Assembly (NCBI GenBank): GCA_017744515.1
Contig: JAGIBF010000002.1
Span: 1 to 64,000, forward strand
Direction: 5' to 3'
Length of the DNA stretch: 64,000 bases
Source: Niastella sp.
Lineage (GTDB): Bacteria > Bacteroidota > Bacteroidia > Chitinophagales > Chitinophagaceae
Each line of letters starts with the position of its first letter. The stretch's first letter is position 1. A program made the position numbers and the translations under genes. Shown one piece after another: positions 16,299 to 25,630 of the stretch. A model generated the notes under the pieces. The model saw only the letters and a program-made list of their open reading frames with translations, did not search any database and was not told where the DNA came from.

Positions 16299-18881
16299 AT
16301 GAGATGTACTATATACTTGCTTGCGTTTATGGTCGTTGGTATAATCCCAATGCATTTGCAGGCGCAAAATCCTATCAGCGCTCATCCTATAGCAGGCTCA
16401 TTTGCCATTGCAGATAAGAATGGCGCAACAGCTATTTATGTAGACCCTGCCGACCATGCTGTGGTACAAAAAGCCGCTGCGCTGTTGCAGGAAGATATTG
16501 AAAGGGTAACCGGTAAAAAGCCGGCTTTACTGACAGCCTTACCTGCTTCTGCCAGCCGCCTCATTATCGTTGGCTCACTGGATCGATCGAGTGTCATTGG
16601 TCGATTGGTGACCGCCAGGAAGCTCAACGCCGCCTCGTTAAAGAATAAATGGGAAGCTTTTCAATGGCAAACAATTAATACGCCCCAGACTGGCATTGGT
16701 AAAGCACTGGTGATTGTTGGTAGCGATCGCCGGGGCACTGCCTTCGGTATACTTGAATTGTCCAAACAGCTGGGTGTGTCTCCCTGGTATTGGTGGGCCG
16801 ATGTGCCGGTCATGAAGAAGGATGAACTGCATCTTACGCAAACAAGTCTCGCTATACAATTTCCTGCTGTAAAATACCGTGGCATCTTCATCAATGATGA
16901 GGCGCCTGCTTTATCGGGCTGGAGCAAGGAAAAGTTTGGCGGCTTCAACCACCGCTTTTATGAAAAGGTATTTGAGCTCATGCTGCGGCTGAGGTCCAAT
17001 TATATCTGGCCGGCCATGTGGGGCAATGCTTTTTATGATGATGATTCACTCAATATAAAAATCGCTGATCAATATGCCATCGTGATCGGCACTTCGCACC
17101 ATGAACCGCTGATGCGGGCGCATGATGAATGGAGAAGGTATGGCACAGGTAAATGGAATTACGATAGTAATGAAGTGAAACTGAAAGAATTTTGGCGTGG
17201 TGGCATGCAAAGGGCTACCAATGAAAAGATCGTGAGTGTAGGTATGCGTGGTGATGGTGATGAACCCATGAGCCGGGAAACTGCCACTGCCCTACTGGAA
17301 AGGATCGTGAAAGATCAGCGGCAGATCATAGCTGAAGTAACCGGCAAACCCGCCGCGGCCACGCCGCAGCTGTGGGCGTTGTATAAAGAAGTGCAAGACT
17401 ATTATGACAAAGGTATGCGCGTGCCGGATGATGTAACGTTATTACTTTGTGATGATAATTGGGGCAATATCCGCAAACTGCCTAAAGCGGATGAAAAGCC
17501 AAGAAAGGGTGGCTATGGTATCTATTACCATTTCGATTATGTGGGCGGTCCCCGCAACTACAAATGGCTGAACACAAATCCGCTTCCACGAATCTGGGAA
17601 CAGATGCATCTGGCCTGGGAATATAAGGCGCGTGAAATATGGATCGTGAATGTGGGTGATATCAAACCGATGGAGTTGCCTATCTCTTTCTTCTTAGACT
17701 ATGCCTGGAACCCGGAAAAGATTGGCCCGGATGCGTTGCAGGCATACACGGAAAACTGGGCTTCCGGACAGTTTGGCAAAGAACAGGCAGTCGCTATTGC
17801 AGACATTCTTGCCAAATATGCGAAGTACAACAGCCGGCGTAAACCCGAACTGCTGGATGCGAACACCTATAGCCTTGCTACGTATGAATGGGAAAATGTG
17901 GTTGCTGATTACAACAAGCTGCTCGAAAGGGCCACGGCTATCGGAAATGCGCTGCCGGCTGCTGCTCAGGATGCATATTTCCAACTCGTGCTTCACCCGG
18001 TGAAAGCGTGTGCCAACTTATATGAAATGTATTATAATGTTGCCTTGAATAAAGCGGCCAATGCCAATGGTCTGCGCGGCGCTAATGTATATGCAGATAG
18101 GGTGAAGGAATTGTATGCCAACGACTCTATCATTACAGCTCAATACCACAGTCTCAATAACGGCAAGTGGAACCATATGATGAGTCAAACGCATATCGGG
18201 TATACGAACTGGCAGCAACCGGCCCGTCAATCCATGCCGGAAGTAAAGTATATGACTGGCCCTGATGCTTCACGTTTACCTGGCGAAGGCAGGGGGGACG
18301 TAGCGGTTGCTTCCATACCGAAAGGGATAACAGGCAATGTATTCTACCAGCAAGAACAATCTGGCGTTTCTATAGAAGCTGATCATTATACACGTGTGAT
18401 CAACGCACCCGGTATCAAATGGCAGATACTGCCCGATCATGGACGTACGGGTAATGCCATCACTCCCTTCCCCGTTACAGCGAAGCAGCAAACACCGGGC
18501 GGCAACACGCCGCACCTGGAATATGATTTTTACACCTACAAAGATGGCGAGCTTTCTCTCAATGCTTACTTCTCTCCTACCCTGAACTTTCATAGTACAG
18601 CTGACGGATTACAATATGCCGTCTCTGTGGATGATGAAGCACCTCAGATCATCAGCATCAACAAGGAAGACAAGAACTCGATCAGTGGTATCTGGAACAA
18701 GTGGGTGTCGGAAAACATCATTATCAAAACTACCCGGCACCGCATCAGCCAAAAAGGAAAGCACACCGTGAAGTTCTGGATGGTAAACCCGGGCGTAGTA
18801 TTGCAAAAGCTGGTGCTTGATCCTGGTGATACGCAAAAAAGTTATCTTGGACCTAATGAAACCCGTCTGGACCAGGATTAA
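16299..18881 (+). CDS. GH115 xylan alpha-1,2-glucuronidase
   Basis: 860 residues with a signal peptide ending near MHLQAQ. GH115 enzymes release (4-O-methyl)glucuronic acid from both internal and terminal xylose units of xylan. Typical blocks are VGSDRRGTAFGILELSKQLG, YRGIFINDEAP, LRLRSNYIWPAMWGNAF, GTSHHEPLMRAHDEW, VGMRGDGDEPMS, LLCDDNWGNIRKLP, YHFDYVGGPRNYKW and WIVNVGDIKPMELP. The C-terminal ~250 residues form the dimer-type and beta-sandwich domains of the family. It is 90 bp after the SDR gene and 62 bp before the esterase gene, so it belongs to the plus-strand operon. With the GH67 enzyme it covers both polymeric and oligomeric substrates. Confidence 0.96.
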   Translation: MRCTIYLLAFMVVGIIPMHLQAQNPISAHPIAGSFAIADKNGATAIYVDPADHAVVQKAAALLQEDIERVTGKKPALLTALPASASRLIIVGSLDRSSVIGRLVTARKLNAASLKNKWEAFQWQTINTPQTGIGKALVIVGSDRRGTAFGILELSKQLGVSPWYWWADVPVMKKDELHLTQTSLAIQFPAVKYRGIFINDEAPALSGWSKEKFGGFNHRFYEKVFELMLRLRSNYIWPAMWGNAFYDDDSLNIKIADQYAIVIGTSHHEPLMRAHDEWRRYGTGKWNYDSNEVKLKEFWRGGMQRATNEKIVSVGMRGDGDEPMSRETATALLERIVKDQRQIIAEVTGKPAAATPQLWALYKEVQDYYDKGMRVPDDVTLLLCDDNWGNIRKLPKADEKPRKGGYGIYYHFDYVGGPRNYKWLNTNPLPRIWEQMHLAWEYKAREIWIVNVGDIKPMELPISFFLDYAWNPEKIGPDALQAYTENWASGQFGKEQAVAIADILAKYAKYNSRRKPELLDANTYSLATYEWENVVADYNKLLERATAIGNALPAAAQDAYFQLVLHPVKACANLYEMYYNVALNKAANANGLRGANVYADRVKELYANDSIITAQYHSLNNGKWNHMMSQTHIGYTNWQQPARQSMPEVKYMTGPDASRLPGEGRGDVAVASIPKGITGNVFYQQEQSGVSIEADHYTRVINAPGIKWQILPDHGRTGNAITPFPVTAKQQTPGGNTPHLEYDFYTYKDGELSLNAYFSPTLNFHSTADGLQYAVSVDDEAPQIISINKEDKNSISGIWNKWVSENIIIKTTRHRISQKGKHTVKFWMVNPGVVLQKLVLDPGDTQKSYLGPNETRLDQD

Positions 18882-18943
18882 ATGGATTTAGAGGATTGGG
18901 AGGAAAATAGCATACACAAATTTCGTAATATTCCAAAAGCTAT

Positions 18944-20929
18944 ATGAAAACGTTACCTGTATTTACTAATGTACATCACTTTCTCTACAGACGTTTCTTA
19001 CCGGGCGTCAGCTTTTGCGTATTGATGAGTGTACTCTTTAGTGGCACTGCACAGGCTGAAGTAAAACTGCCGCGTCTTGTGCGCGACAGCATGGTATTGC
19101 AGCGGGATGCCAGGATCAGGGTTTGGGGCTGGGCTGCGCCTGGCGAAAAGCTCAGCATCAAATTCAACAGCAAGCAATATAAGGTCACTGCCGGCAAGGA
19201 TGGCAAGTGGGCCGTATTCCTCGCTCCTATGAAAGCGGGAGGCCCCTACCAGATGAACATCGATGCCAGCAATCATATTGTACTAAAGGATATTCTTGTT
19301 GGCGATGTGTGGATCTGCTCCGGCCAATCGAATATGGTGCACCAAATGATCCTGCACCGGGAGCGTTATGAAAAGGATATTGCTACTGCCGATTATCCTG
19401 CTATCAGGCATTTCTGGATACCTACCATGACCGACCTGCAGGGACCGCATGATGACCTGCCAACGGGCTATTGGAAAGCGGCCAACCCGCAGGATGTGTT
19501 GCAGTTCTCTGCCGTGGCTTATTTCTTCGCCCGTAAAATATATGAGCAATATAAAGTGCCTATTGGGCTGATCAATGCCAGTGTGGGTGGCACGCCTTCG
19601 CAGGCGTGGACCAGTGAAGAGGGCTTACAAGAATTCCCTGCTATTGTCAGCACTATCACGCGTAATAAAGACACTGCCTGGCTCAATGATAATAACCGGA
19701 AAGCGATGGCCAGCCAGCCGCGACGCTCACAGGGAATGGATAAAGGTCTTGCAGCCAATAATCCCTGGTATGCCGTGAATTATAAGCCTGTCAATTGGCG
19801 TTCTATCAATATTCCCGGTTATTGGGAAGATCAGGGTATCCGCGATCTCGATGGTGTAGTATGGTATCGTAAAGAAATTGAAGTGCCTGCCGCTATGGCT
19901 AATCAACCTGTAAAGATCGCATTGGGCAGGATCATCGATGCCGACGTGCTGTACGTGAATGGCAAGCAGGTGGGCAACACTACTTATCAATATCCACAAC
20001 GCAGGTACCAGTTACCAGCCGGCTCTTTACAAGCGGGCAAGAATGTATTGGTAATACGTGTGACCAACAATTCCGGCAAGGGTGGTTTTGTTCCCGATAA
20101 ACCATATTATATCGCTGCCGGGAAAGACACCATTGATCTCAAAGGAACCTGGTCATATAAAGTAGGAGAAGTGTATGCGCCCTTGCGGCCCGGTGCCGGT
20201 GGTGTTATTTCAGCCCAGAATAGTCCTACATCGTTGTACAATGCCATGCTGGCTCCTACGACCAATTATACCATCAAAGGTTTCCTGTGGTATCAGGGTG
20301 AAGCGAATAGTTCTAATGCAAAGGAATATGCTTCACTGATGCCTGCCTTGATCAAAGACTGGAGAAACAAATGGCAGCAAGGTGAGCTTCCTTTCCTGTT
20401 TGTACAACTGCCGGGTTTTATGGATGTGCAATACCTGCCGTCGGAAAGTCAGTGGGCGGCTACGCGCGAAGCACAATTGAAAACGCTTGCTGTTCCCAAT
20501 ACCGGGATGGCGGTAGCTATCGACCTCGGTGAATGGAATGATATTCACCCCGACAATAAAAAGGATGTAGGTGAGCGGTTGTCTTTATGGGCACTCAACA
20601 AGGTATATGGCGATAGCAGCATCGTTTTTTCAGGACCGCTTTACCAGTCGCAGCAAGTCGATGGCAACAAGATCATTATCAATTTCACCAATACCGGCAG
20701 TGGATTGATCACGAAAGATGGAGAGGCTCCCGGTGAGTTTGCCATTGCAGGGGCCGATAAAAAGTTTGTGTGGGCCAAGGCTACCATCAGCGGCAACCAG
20801 GTAGTGGTGTGGAATGATGCGGTGGCGAATCCCCTATACGTACGTTATGCGTGGGCCGATAACCCTGATAATCCGAACCTGTATAACAAAGAGGGTTTGC
20901 CTGCTTCGCCGTTCAGGACTGATAACTAA
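18944..20929 (+). CDS. SASA-family carbohydrate O-acetylesterase (sialate O-acetylesterase-like), probable acetylxylan esterase
   Basis: 661 residues, Sec signal peptide ending at AQA. The SGNH/SASA hydrolase is split. The first part has the Ser block CSGQSNM (S129) and INASVGGTPSQAW. An inserted beta-sandwich domain (residues about 275-408, GH2-like, with WEDQGIRDLDGVVWYRKE and 'ADVLYVNGKQVGNT') follows. The second part has WYQGEANS and the catalytic DxxH block WNDIHPDNK (H535). The family is named for sialate esterases, but in a xylan locus between GH115 and CE15 genes deacetylation of xylan or xylo-oligosaccharides is the better reading. The location is periplasmic or outer surface. Confidence 0.85.
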   Translation: MKTLPVFTNVHHFLYRRFLPGVSFCVLMSVLFSGTAQAEVKLPRLVRDSMVLQRDARIRVWGWAAPGEKLSIKFNSKQYKVTAGKDGKWAVFLAPMKAGGPYQMNIDASNHIVLKDILVGDVWICSGQSNMVHQMILHRERYEKDIATADYPAIRHFWIPTMTDLQGPHDDLPTGYWKAANPQDVLQFSAVAYFFARKIYEQYKVPIGLINASVGGTPSQAWTSEEGLQEFPAIVSTITRNKDTAWLNDNNRKAMASQPRRSQGMDKGLAANNPWYAVNYKPVNWRSINIPGYWEDQGIRDLDGVVWYRKEIEVPAAMANQPVKIALGRIIDADVLYVNGKQVGNTTYQYPQRRYQLPAGSLQAGKNVLVIRVTNNSGKGGFVPDKPYYIAAGKDTIDLKGTWSYKVGEVYAPLRPGAGGVISAQNSPTSLYNAMLAPTTNYTIKGFLWYQGEANSSNAKEYASLMPALIKDWRNKWQQGELPFLFVQLPGFMDVQYLPSESQWAATREAQLKTLAVPNTGMAVAIDLGEWNDIHPDNKKDVGERLSLWALNKVYGDSSIVFSGPLYQSQQVDGNKIIINFTNTGSGLITKDGEAPGEFAIAGADKKFVWAKATISGNQVVVWNDAVANPLYVRYAWADNPDNPNLYNKEGLPASPFRTDN

Positions 20930-20954
20930 ACCAGGGTGAGCCATCCCCGGACGA

Positions 20955-21009
20955 CCCTTCGACTGGCTCAGGGTGACATTGATTTAGTGACATTGATTTG
21001 GGTGACAAC
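20955..21009. repeat. CGACTGGCTCAGGGTGAC element with 14-bp tandem tail
   Basis: The dispersed element (copy 3, one mismatch) is followed by GTGACATTGATTTA (20973-20986), GTGACATTGATTTG (20987-21000) and GGTGACAAC. This is a small tandem growth from its GTGACA end, just as at 5238. A degenerate GGGTGAGCC half-element precedes it at 20935. Confidence 0.65.
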
Positions 21010-21030
21010 TCAATTATAAAATGTAATCAC

Positions 21031-22398
21031 ATGAAACGACTTGCCCTTACTCCTTTTTTGGTGCTGTTATTAACAGCTGTAGCCGATGCACAACCGCGCA
21101 GGCTTTCCCGGGCTGATAGTTTACGCATCGACAGTATCAATAAGCTGACGCAACAGGATTATAAGCAAATGTTGCAACAACTGAACATCACTTCTACAAG
21201 GCCCGGTCCATCAGGTAATCCACAAGCACCCAACGCTGCCAACTCGGATGAATCGAAAGCTTCTCCTTATACTACCTTACCCGATCCGCTGTTACTGAAC
21301 AACGGACAAAAAGTAACGGACGCTAAAGCCTGGTGGAACAAGCGCCGTCCTGAGCTGGTGGAATTATTCGACAGGGAGGTTTATGGCCGTTCGCCCAAGA
21401 AAACGCCCAAGGTAACGTGGGAAGTTGTTTCTACTACGCAAGAGATGAATGGCGAGATACCCGTGACTGTAAAAAAATTAGTGGGGCATGTAGATAACGC
21501 ATCTTATCCTTCTATTAAAGTAGATATACAACTTTCGCTCGGCACACCTGCCAACGCCAAAGGTCCTGTGCCGGTGATCATGGAGTTTGGTTTTGTGTTT
21601 CCTCCCGGCTTCAATCCTCCACGTGATACCTCGCGCAATGCGCCTCCTTCCTGGCAGCAACAATTGCTGGCCAAGGGTTGGGGTTATGCCGTGATCGTTC
21701 CTACCAGTTTTCAGGCCGACAATGGTGCTGGCTTAACGCAGGGCATCATTGGCCTTGTGAATAAAGGACAACCGCGCAAGGCTGATGACTGGGGCGCGCT
21801 CAAAGCCTGGGCATGGGGCGCCAGCCGTGCGTTGGATTATTTCGAAACTGACAAAGCTGTTGATGCCAGGCGTGTAGGCATTGAAGGTTTATCGAGGTAT
21901 GGCAAGGCTGCCCTGGTAGCCATGGCTTATGAACCACGGTTTGCCATTGGCTTTATCGGTTCGTCGGGTGCAGGTGGCGCTAAGATATTGCGCCGTGTAT
22001 TTGGTGAGCAGGTGGAGAATCTTGCTTCATCAGGCGAATATCATTGGTTTGCCGGCAACTTCATCAAGTATGCAGGTCCGCTTACGCCCAACGATCTGCC
22101 GGTGGATGCGCATGAATTGGTTGCGCTATGTGCGCCGCGTCCTGTGTTCATCAGTTCAGGCTCACTTACTGTAGAGGGCACCTGGATCGATGCCAAAGGC
22201 ATGTTCGTGGCTGGTGTTCATGCCGGCCCCGTTTATACACTGCTTGGAAAGAAAGACCTTGGCAGTACGGAAATGCCGCAGCAGGAAACGGGATTGCTCA
22301 ATGGTGAAGTTGCTTACCGGCAACATGCGGGTGGGCATACTACTGGTCCTAATTGGCCTTTTTTTATCGAATATGCCAGCCGGTATCTGCAACCATAA
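21031..22398 (+). CDS. CE15-like glucuronoyl esterase
   Basis: The ATG at 21031 is chosen (455 residues); the longer frame would begin with TTG in a repeat and lacks a signal sequence. A signal peptide ends at ADA. The alpha/beta-hydrolase has the CE15 nucleophile motif as GLSRYGKAAL (Ser288), the LP-x-D-x-H-E-LVALCAPRPV strand and the catalytic His in HAGGHTTGPNW (about H436). CE15 enzymes cut the ester between lignin alcohols and glucuronic acid of xylan. The usual acid in the 'ESGxGG' strand is replaced (SSGAGGA), as in one bacterial subgroup where an acid further on, here E382 or D387, is expected to serve. It sits between the acetylesterase and GH3 genes. Confidence 0.88.
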   Translation: MKRLALTPFLVLLLTAVADAQPRRLSRADSLRIDSINKLTQQDYKQMLQQLNITSTRPGPSGNPQAPNAANSDESKASPYTTLPDPLLLNNGQKVTDAKAWWNKRRPELVELFDREVYGRSPKKTPKVTWEVVSTTQEMNGEIPVTVKKLVGHVDNASYPSIKVDIQLSLGTPANAKGPVPVIMEFGFVFPPGFNPPRDTSRNAPPSWQQQLLAKGWGYAVIVPTSFQADNGAGLTQGIIGLVNKGQPRKADDWGALKAWAWGASRALDYFETDKAVDARRVGIEGLSRYGKAALVAMAYEPRFAIGFIGSSGAGGAKILRRVFGEQVENLASSGEYHWFAGNFIKYAGPLTPNDLPVDAHELVALCAPRPVFISSGSLTVEGTWIDAKGMFVAGVHAGPVYTLLGKKDLGSTEMPQQETGLLNGEVAYRQHAGGHTTGPNWPFFIEYASRYLQP

Positions 22399-22440
22399 AA
22401 TTAACTTACATTTCTTCCTCATTTTTCAACCTTTTATAGC

Positions 22441-25059
22441 ATGCGCAGGAACCATTTCATAAAAGGTAGTGCTCTTGCATTGGGATTGCTGGCTACTACC
22501 CTCGTCTTTGGACAAACACAATACCCCTTTCAGAATCCTTCTCTTCCCCTTGAAGCGCGGGTGGATGATCTTGTATCCCGGCTTACACTGGAAGAAAAGG
22601 TGCTGCAGATGTTGAATGCCGCACCGGCCATCCCCCGGTTGAATGTTCCTGCATATGATTGGTGGAACGAAGTGTTGCACGGCGTGGCCAGAACGCCGTA
22701 TAGATCAACTGTATTCCCTCAGGCTATTGCCATGGCTGCCACTTTCGATACCAACTCACTGAAGTTAATGGCCGACTACTCGGCACTGGAAGGAAGGGCT
22801 ATTTATAACAAAGCGATCCAGGACGGCAGAGCAGGTCAACGTTATGTGGGCCTTACTTACTGGACGCCCAACATCAATATCTTTCGCGACCCACGCTGGG
22901 GACGCGGCCAGGAAACGTATGGTGAAGATCCTTTTCTCACTGCTATGCTGGGCAGGGCCTTCGTGCGCGGGCTGCAGGGTGATGATCCGAAGTATTTGAA
23001 AGCGGCTGCCTGTGCCAAGCACTATGCTGTACACAGCGGGCCTGAACCTTCCCGTCACGTGTTCAATGTAAGTCCTGATGGTTATGATCTCTGGAATACT
23101 TACCTGCCTGCTTTCAAAGAGCTGGTAGATGCAAAGGTGGCCGGTGTAATGTGTGCTTACAATGCTTTCAAAGGACAGCCTTGTTGCGGCAGTGATCAGC
23201 TCATGGTAGATATCCTGCGTAATCAATGGAAGTTTACCGGCTATGTTACTTCCGATTGCTGGGCAATCGATGATTTCTTTAAAAATCATAAAACACATCC
23301 GGATGCAGCGAGCGCCGCTGCCGACGCGGTATTGCACGGCACAGACATAGATTGCGGTACGGATGCCTACAAAGCGCTTCTCGTTGCCGTGAAGCAGGGA
23401 AAGATCACAGAAAAGCAAATAGATGTTTCGGTGAAGCGTTTATTCACTATTCGTTTCCGGCTCGGACTATTCGACCCTGTCTCCATGGTGAAGTGGGCAC
23501 AAACGCCTGCTACCGTATTGGAAAGCCCTGCGCATAAAGCGCATGCGCTAAAGATGGCGCGTCAATCTATTGTATTGCTGAAGAATGAAAAGAATACTTT
23601 ACCGCTGAGTAAAAGCATCAAAAGAATTGCTGTAGTAGGTCCCAATGCCGATAACGCGATTGCTGTGCTTGGCAACTACAATGGTATTCCTTCCAATATC
23701 GTGACTGCTTTGCAAGGGATCAAAAACAAACTGGGCAATGGCGCAGAAGTGATCTATGAAAAGGGAGTGAATTTCACCAACGATACTTTGCTTCAGTATA
23801 TGGAGATCGGCAACCAGTATTCCTGGAATGGACAAACTGGTTTCCAGGCTGAGTATTTCAACAACCGTGATCTGAAGGGTGAACCTATTTTCAAACGGGT
23901 GGAAGCTGCTGTCGATAATTTCTGGCAGGAAGGTCAGCTGATCGTTGACACGCTGAAGGGTTATAATTTTTCTATCCGGTATTCCACTGATTTTAAACCT
24001 ACCGTTACCGGTGATATTACTTTTGAACTGGATGCCGATGATGGTTATCGCTTTTTGGTAGATGGGAAGGAAATGATCAATGCGTGGACAAGGAACCGTT
24101 GGGGCGCCCGCACTTATAAATTGAAAGCAGAACAGGGAAAAACTTACCGACTTGTAGTGGAGTATTATCAGGGTGAAGGGAAAGCGAATGTAAGGCTGCG
24201 GGCTGGCAAGTTTGTAAAGTCAGATATGCAGGGATTGGCAAGCCGTTTAAAAAATGTTGATGCCATTGTATTCGTAGGCGGTATCTCTCCGCAACTGGAA
24301 GGAGAGGAAATGCGCGTGGATTATGCCGGCTTCAATGGCGGTGACAGAACTACTATTGCGTTGCCTACTGTTCAAACAGAATTGCTGAAGGCATTAAAAA
24401 CTACCGGGAAGCCTGTTGTGTTTGTGATGATGACAGGCAGTGCGATTGCGATTCCCTGGGAGGCAGCTAATGTTCCCGCTATTGTGAATGCCTGGTATGC
24501 CGGTCAGGATGCCGGGACGGCTATTGCCGATGTGCTGTTTGGCGACTACAATCCTGCCGGAAGACTGCCGGTTACTTTTTATAAGAGCGATAGCGACCTG
24601 CCAGGTTTTGAAGATTACTCCATGCAAAACCGCACTTATCGCTATTTCAAAGGCCAGCCGTTGTATGGTTTCGGGTATGGGCTGAGCTATACCAGCTTCC
24701 GTTATGGCAACCTTCAAGTTGCTGCTGCCGGTGGGGCTGACAAGTTTGTAGCCGTGAGCGTGCAGGTGACCAACACAGGTAAATCGGACGGTGAAGAGGT
24801 CGTTCAACTGTACCTTTCAGGTCAGGGCAATGGCGGTCGCGGCCCGATCTCCAGCCTCAAGGGCTTCCAGCGAATATTTATCAAAAAGGGGGAAACGCAG
24901 ACAGTGCGGTTCCGGCTTTCCCCCGGCGATCTGGTTACCCTCGATGAATACGGTCAGCCGTTGCCCGCTGCCGGGAAAGTGACCGTATCCGTTGGAGGCG
25001 GTCAACCAGATGCTCAACATCTTAAGAATCAACAAGCAGTACGGGCAAGCCTGCCTTAA
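22441..25059 (+). CDS. GH3 beta-xylosidase/beta-glucosidase with PA14 insert
   Basis: 872 residues, signal peptide ending at LVFG. The GH3 N-terminal barrel carries WWNEVLHGVAR, FRDPRWGRGQETYGEDPFL, KHYAVHSG and the nucleophile in VTSDCWAID (D272). The C-terminal GH3 sandwich is interrupted by a PA14 domain at about residues 465-590 (GFQAEYFNNRDLKGEP ... DDGYRFLVDGKEM) and resumes with VFVGGISPQLEGEEM (likely acid/base region). A fibronectin-III-like domain ends the protein. The WWNE(V/A)LHG variant is typical of the xylosidase-like GH3 branch, and the locus agrees. It is the last gene of the plus-strand operon, followed by a terminator. Confidence 0.93.
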   Translation: MRRNHFIKGSALALGLLATTLVFGQTQYPFQNPSLPLEARVDDLVSRLTLEEKVLQMLNAAPAIPRLNVPAYDWWNEVLHGVARTPYRSTVFPQAIAMAATFDTNSLKLMADYSALEGRAIYNKAIQDGRAGQRYVGLTYWTPNINIFRDPRWGRGQETYGEDPFLTAMLGRAFVRGLQGDDPKYLKAAACAKHYAVHSGPEPSRHVFNVSPDGYDLWNTYLPAFKELVDAKVAGVMCAYNAFKGQPCCGSDQLMVDILRNQWKFTGYVTSDCWAIDDFFKNHKTHPDAASAAADAVLHGTDIDCGTDAYKALLVAVKQGKITEKQIDVSVKRLFTIRFRLGLFDPVSMVKWAQTPATVLESPAHKAHALKMARQSIVLLKNEKNTLPLSKSIKRIAVVGPNADNAIAVLGNYNGIPSNIVTALQGIKNKLGNGAEVIYEKGVNFTNDTLLQYMEIGNQYSWNGQTGFQAEYFNNRDLKGEPIFKRVEAAVDNFWQEGQLIVDTLKGYNFSIRYSTDFKPTVTGDITFELDADDGYRFLVDGKEMINAWTRNRWGARTYKLKAEQGKTYRLVVEYYQGEGKANVRLRAGKFVKSDMQGLASRLKNVDAIVFVGGISPQLEGEEMRVDYAGFNGGDRTTIALPTVQTELLKALKTTGKPVVFVMMTGSAIAIPWEAANVPAIVNAWYAGQDAGTAIADVLFGDYNPAGRLPVTFYKSDSDLPGFEDYSMQNRTYRYFKGQPLYGFGYGLSYTSFRYGNLQVAAAGGADKFVAVSVQVTNTGKSDGEEVVQLYLSGQGNGGRGPISSLKGFQRIFIKKGETQTVRFRLSPGDLVTLDEYGQPLPAAGKVTVSVGGGQPDAQHLKNQQAVRASLP

Positions 25060-25080
25060 TAGACCTTCAAAGAATTACAG

Positions 25081-25126
25081 CAGCCTCTTATTCCGGCAAG
25101 AGCCGTGGGTAAGAGGCTGTTTTTTT
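25081..25126 (+). terminator. Intrinsic terminator after the GH3 gene
   Basis: CAGCCTCTTA (25081-25090) and TAAGAGGCTG (25110-25119) form a perfect 10-bp stem followed by seven T. It ends the xylan plus-strand operon. Confidence 0.9.
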
Positions 25127-25224
25127 GTTAGTTGATGGCTAACGGGTGAAGCAGGGAAAGGTGGATGGAGAGGGTATTGGGTATGGAGCTGACCCGGGGG
25201 AGGTACGGAGGGGCTGGGGAGCAG

Positions 25225-25279
25225 GGTCTCGATAAAGTCTCGATAAGGTCTCGACAAGGTCTGGATAAGGTCTCGATAA
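25225..25279. repeat. 11-bp tandem repeat, five units
   Basis: Five consecutive 11-mers of consensus GGTCTCGATAA, each with at most one change, start at 25225, 25236, 25247, 25258 and 25269. They lie in the non-coding gap between the GH3 and GH97 genes. There are no spacers, so this is not CRISPR. Confidence 0.85.
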
Positions 25280-25370
25280 GGGTGTTAGTCGAGTGGGGCT
25301 GACCGATGGCAGGAGTTGGCAGGAAGTACAACCCTTATTTGCATAACTGTCAGATTTTCAATCTTAATCT

Positions 25371-25397
25371 GGTCTGGCCGCTCCAGGCGGCCAGACC
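25371..25397. repeat. Intergenic hairpin
   Basis: GGTCTGGCCG (25371-25380) and CGGCCAGACC (25388-25397) are a perfect 10-bp inverted repeat with a 7-nt loop. No T-run follows, so terminator function is doubtful. Confidence 0.55.
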
Positions 25398-25537
25398 GGA
25401 GGCGCTCTTTGAATTTACGAAATTTGCCAGCGGGGTTCATCATGGGTGGGTAGGGATTTTTTTGCAACGGGGGAGCAAATTTCAATGTTTAGACAGGTGC
25501 TTGGGGAGGCAGGGTGTGCTATGGAGTATCAAAAGGA

Positions 25538-25617
25538 CCGCAGGGTGAGCCGCCCTCGGAGGGCAACCCACCCTACGGTCTCTCTTCGACAACGCTTCGA
25601 CAGGCTCAGCGTGACAA
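25538..25617. repeat. GGGTGAGCCGCC palindromic element, copy 4, plus CGACAGGCTCAG element
   Basis: CCGCAGGGTGAGCCGCCC (25538-25555) pairs with GGGCAACCCACCCTACGG (25561-25578), followed by CGACAGGCTCAGCGTGAC (25598-25615). Both families sit side by side here, as at 5158-5324 and 8679-8792. They lie just past the GH97 stop. Confidence 0.7.
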
Positions 25618-25630
25618 TTATTTGAAACTC

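Noticed and set aside
25225..25279. Possible CRISPR array
   Set aside because: Units are 11 bp and directly adjacent with no spacers, and no cas genes are near.
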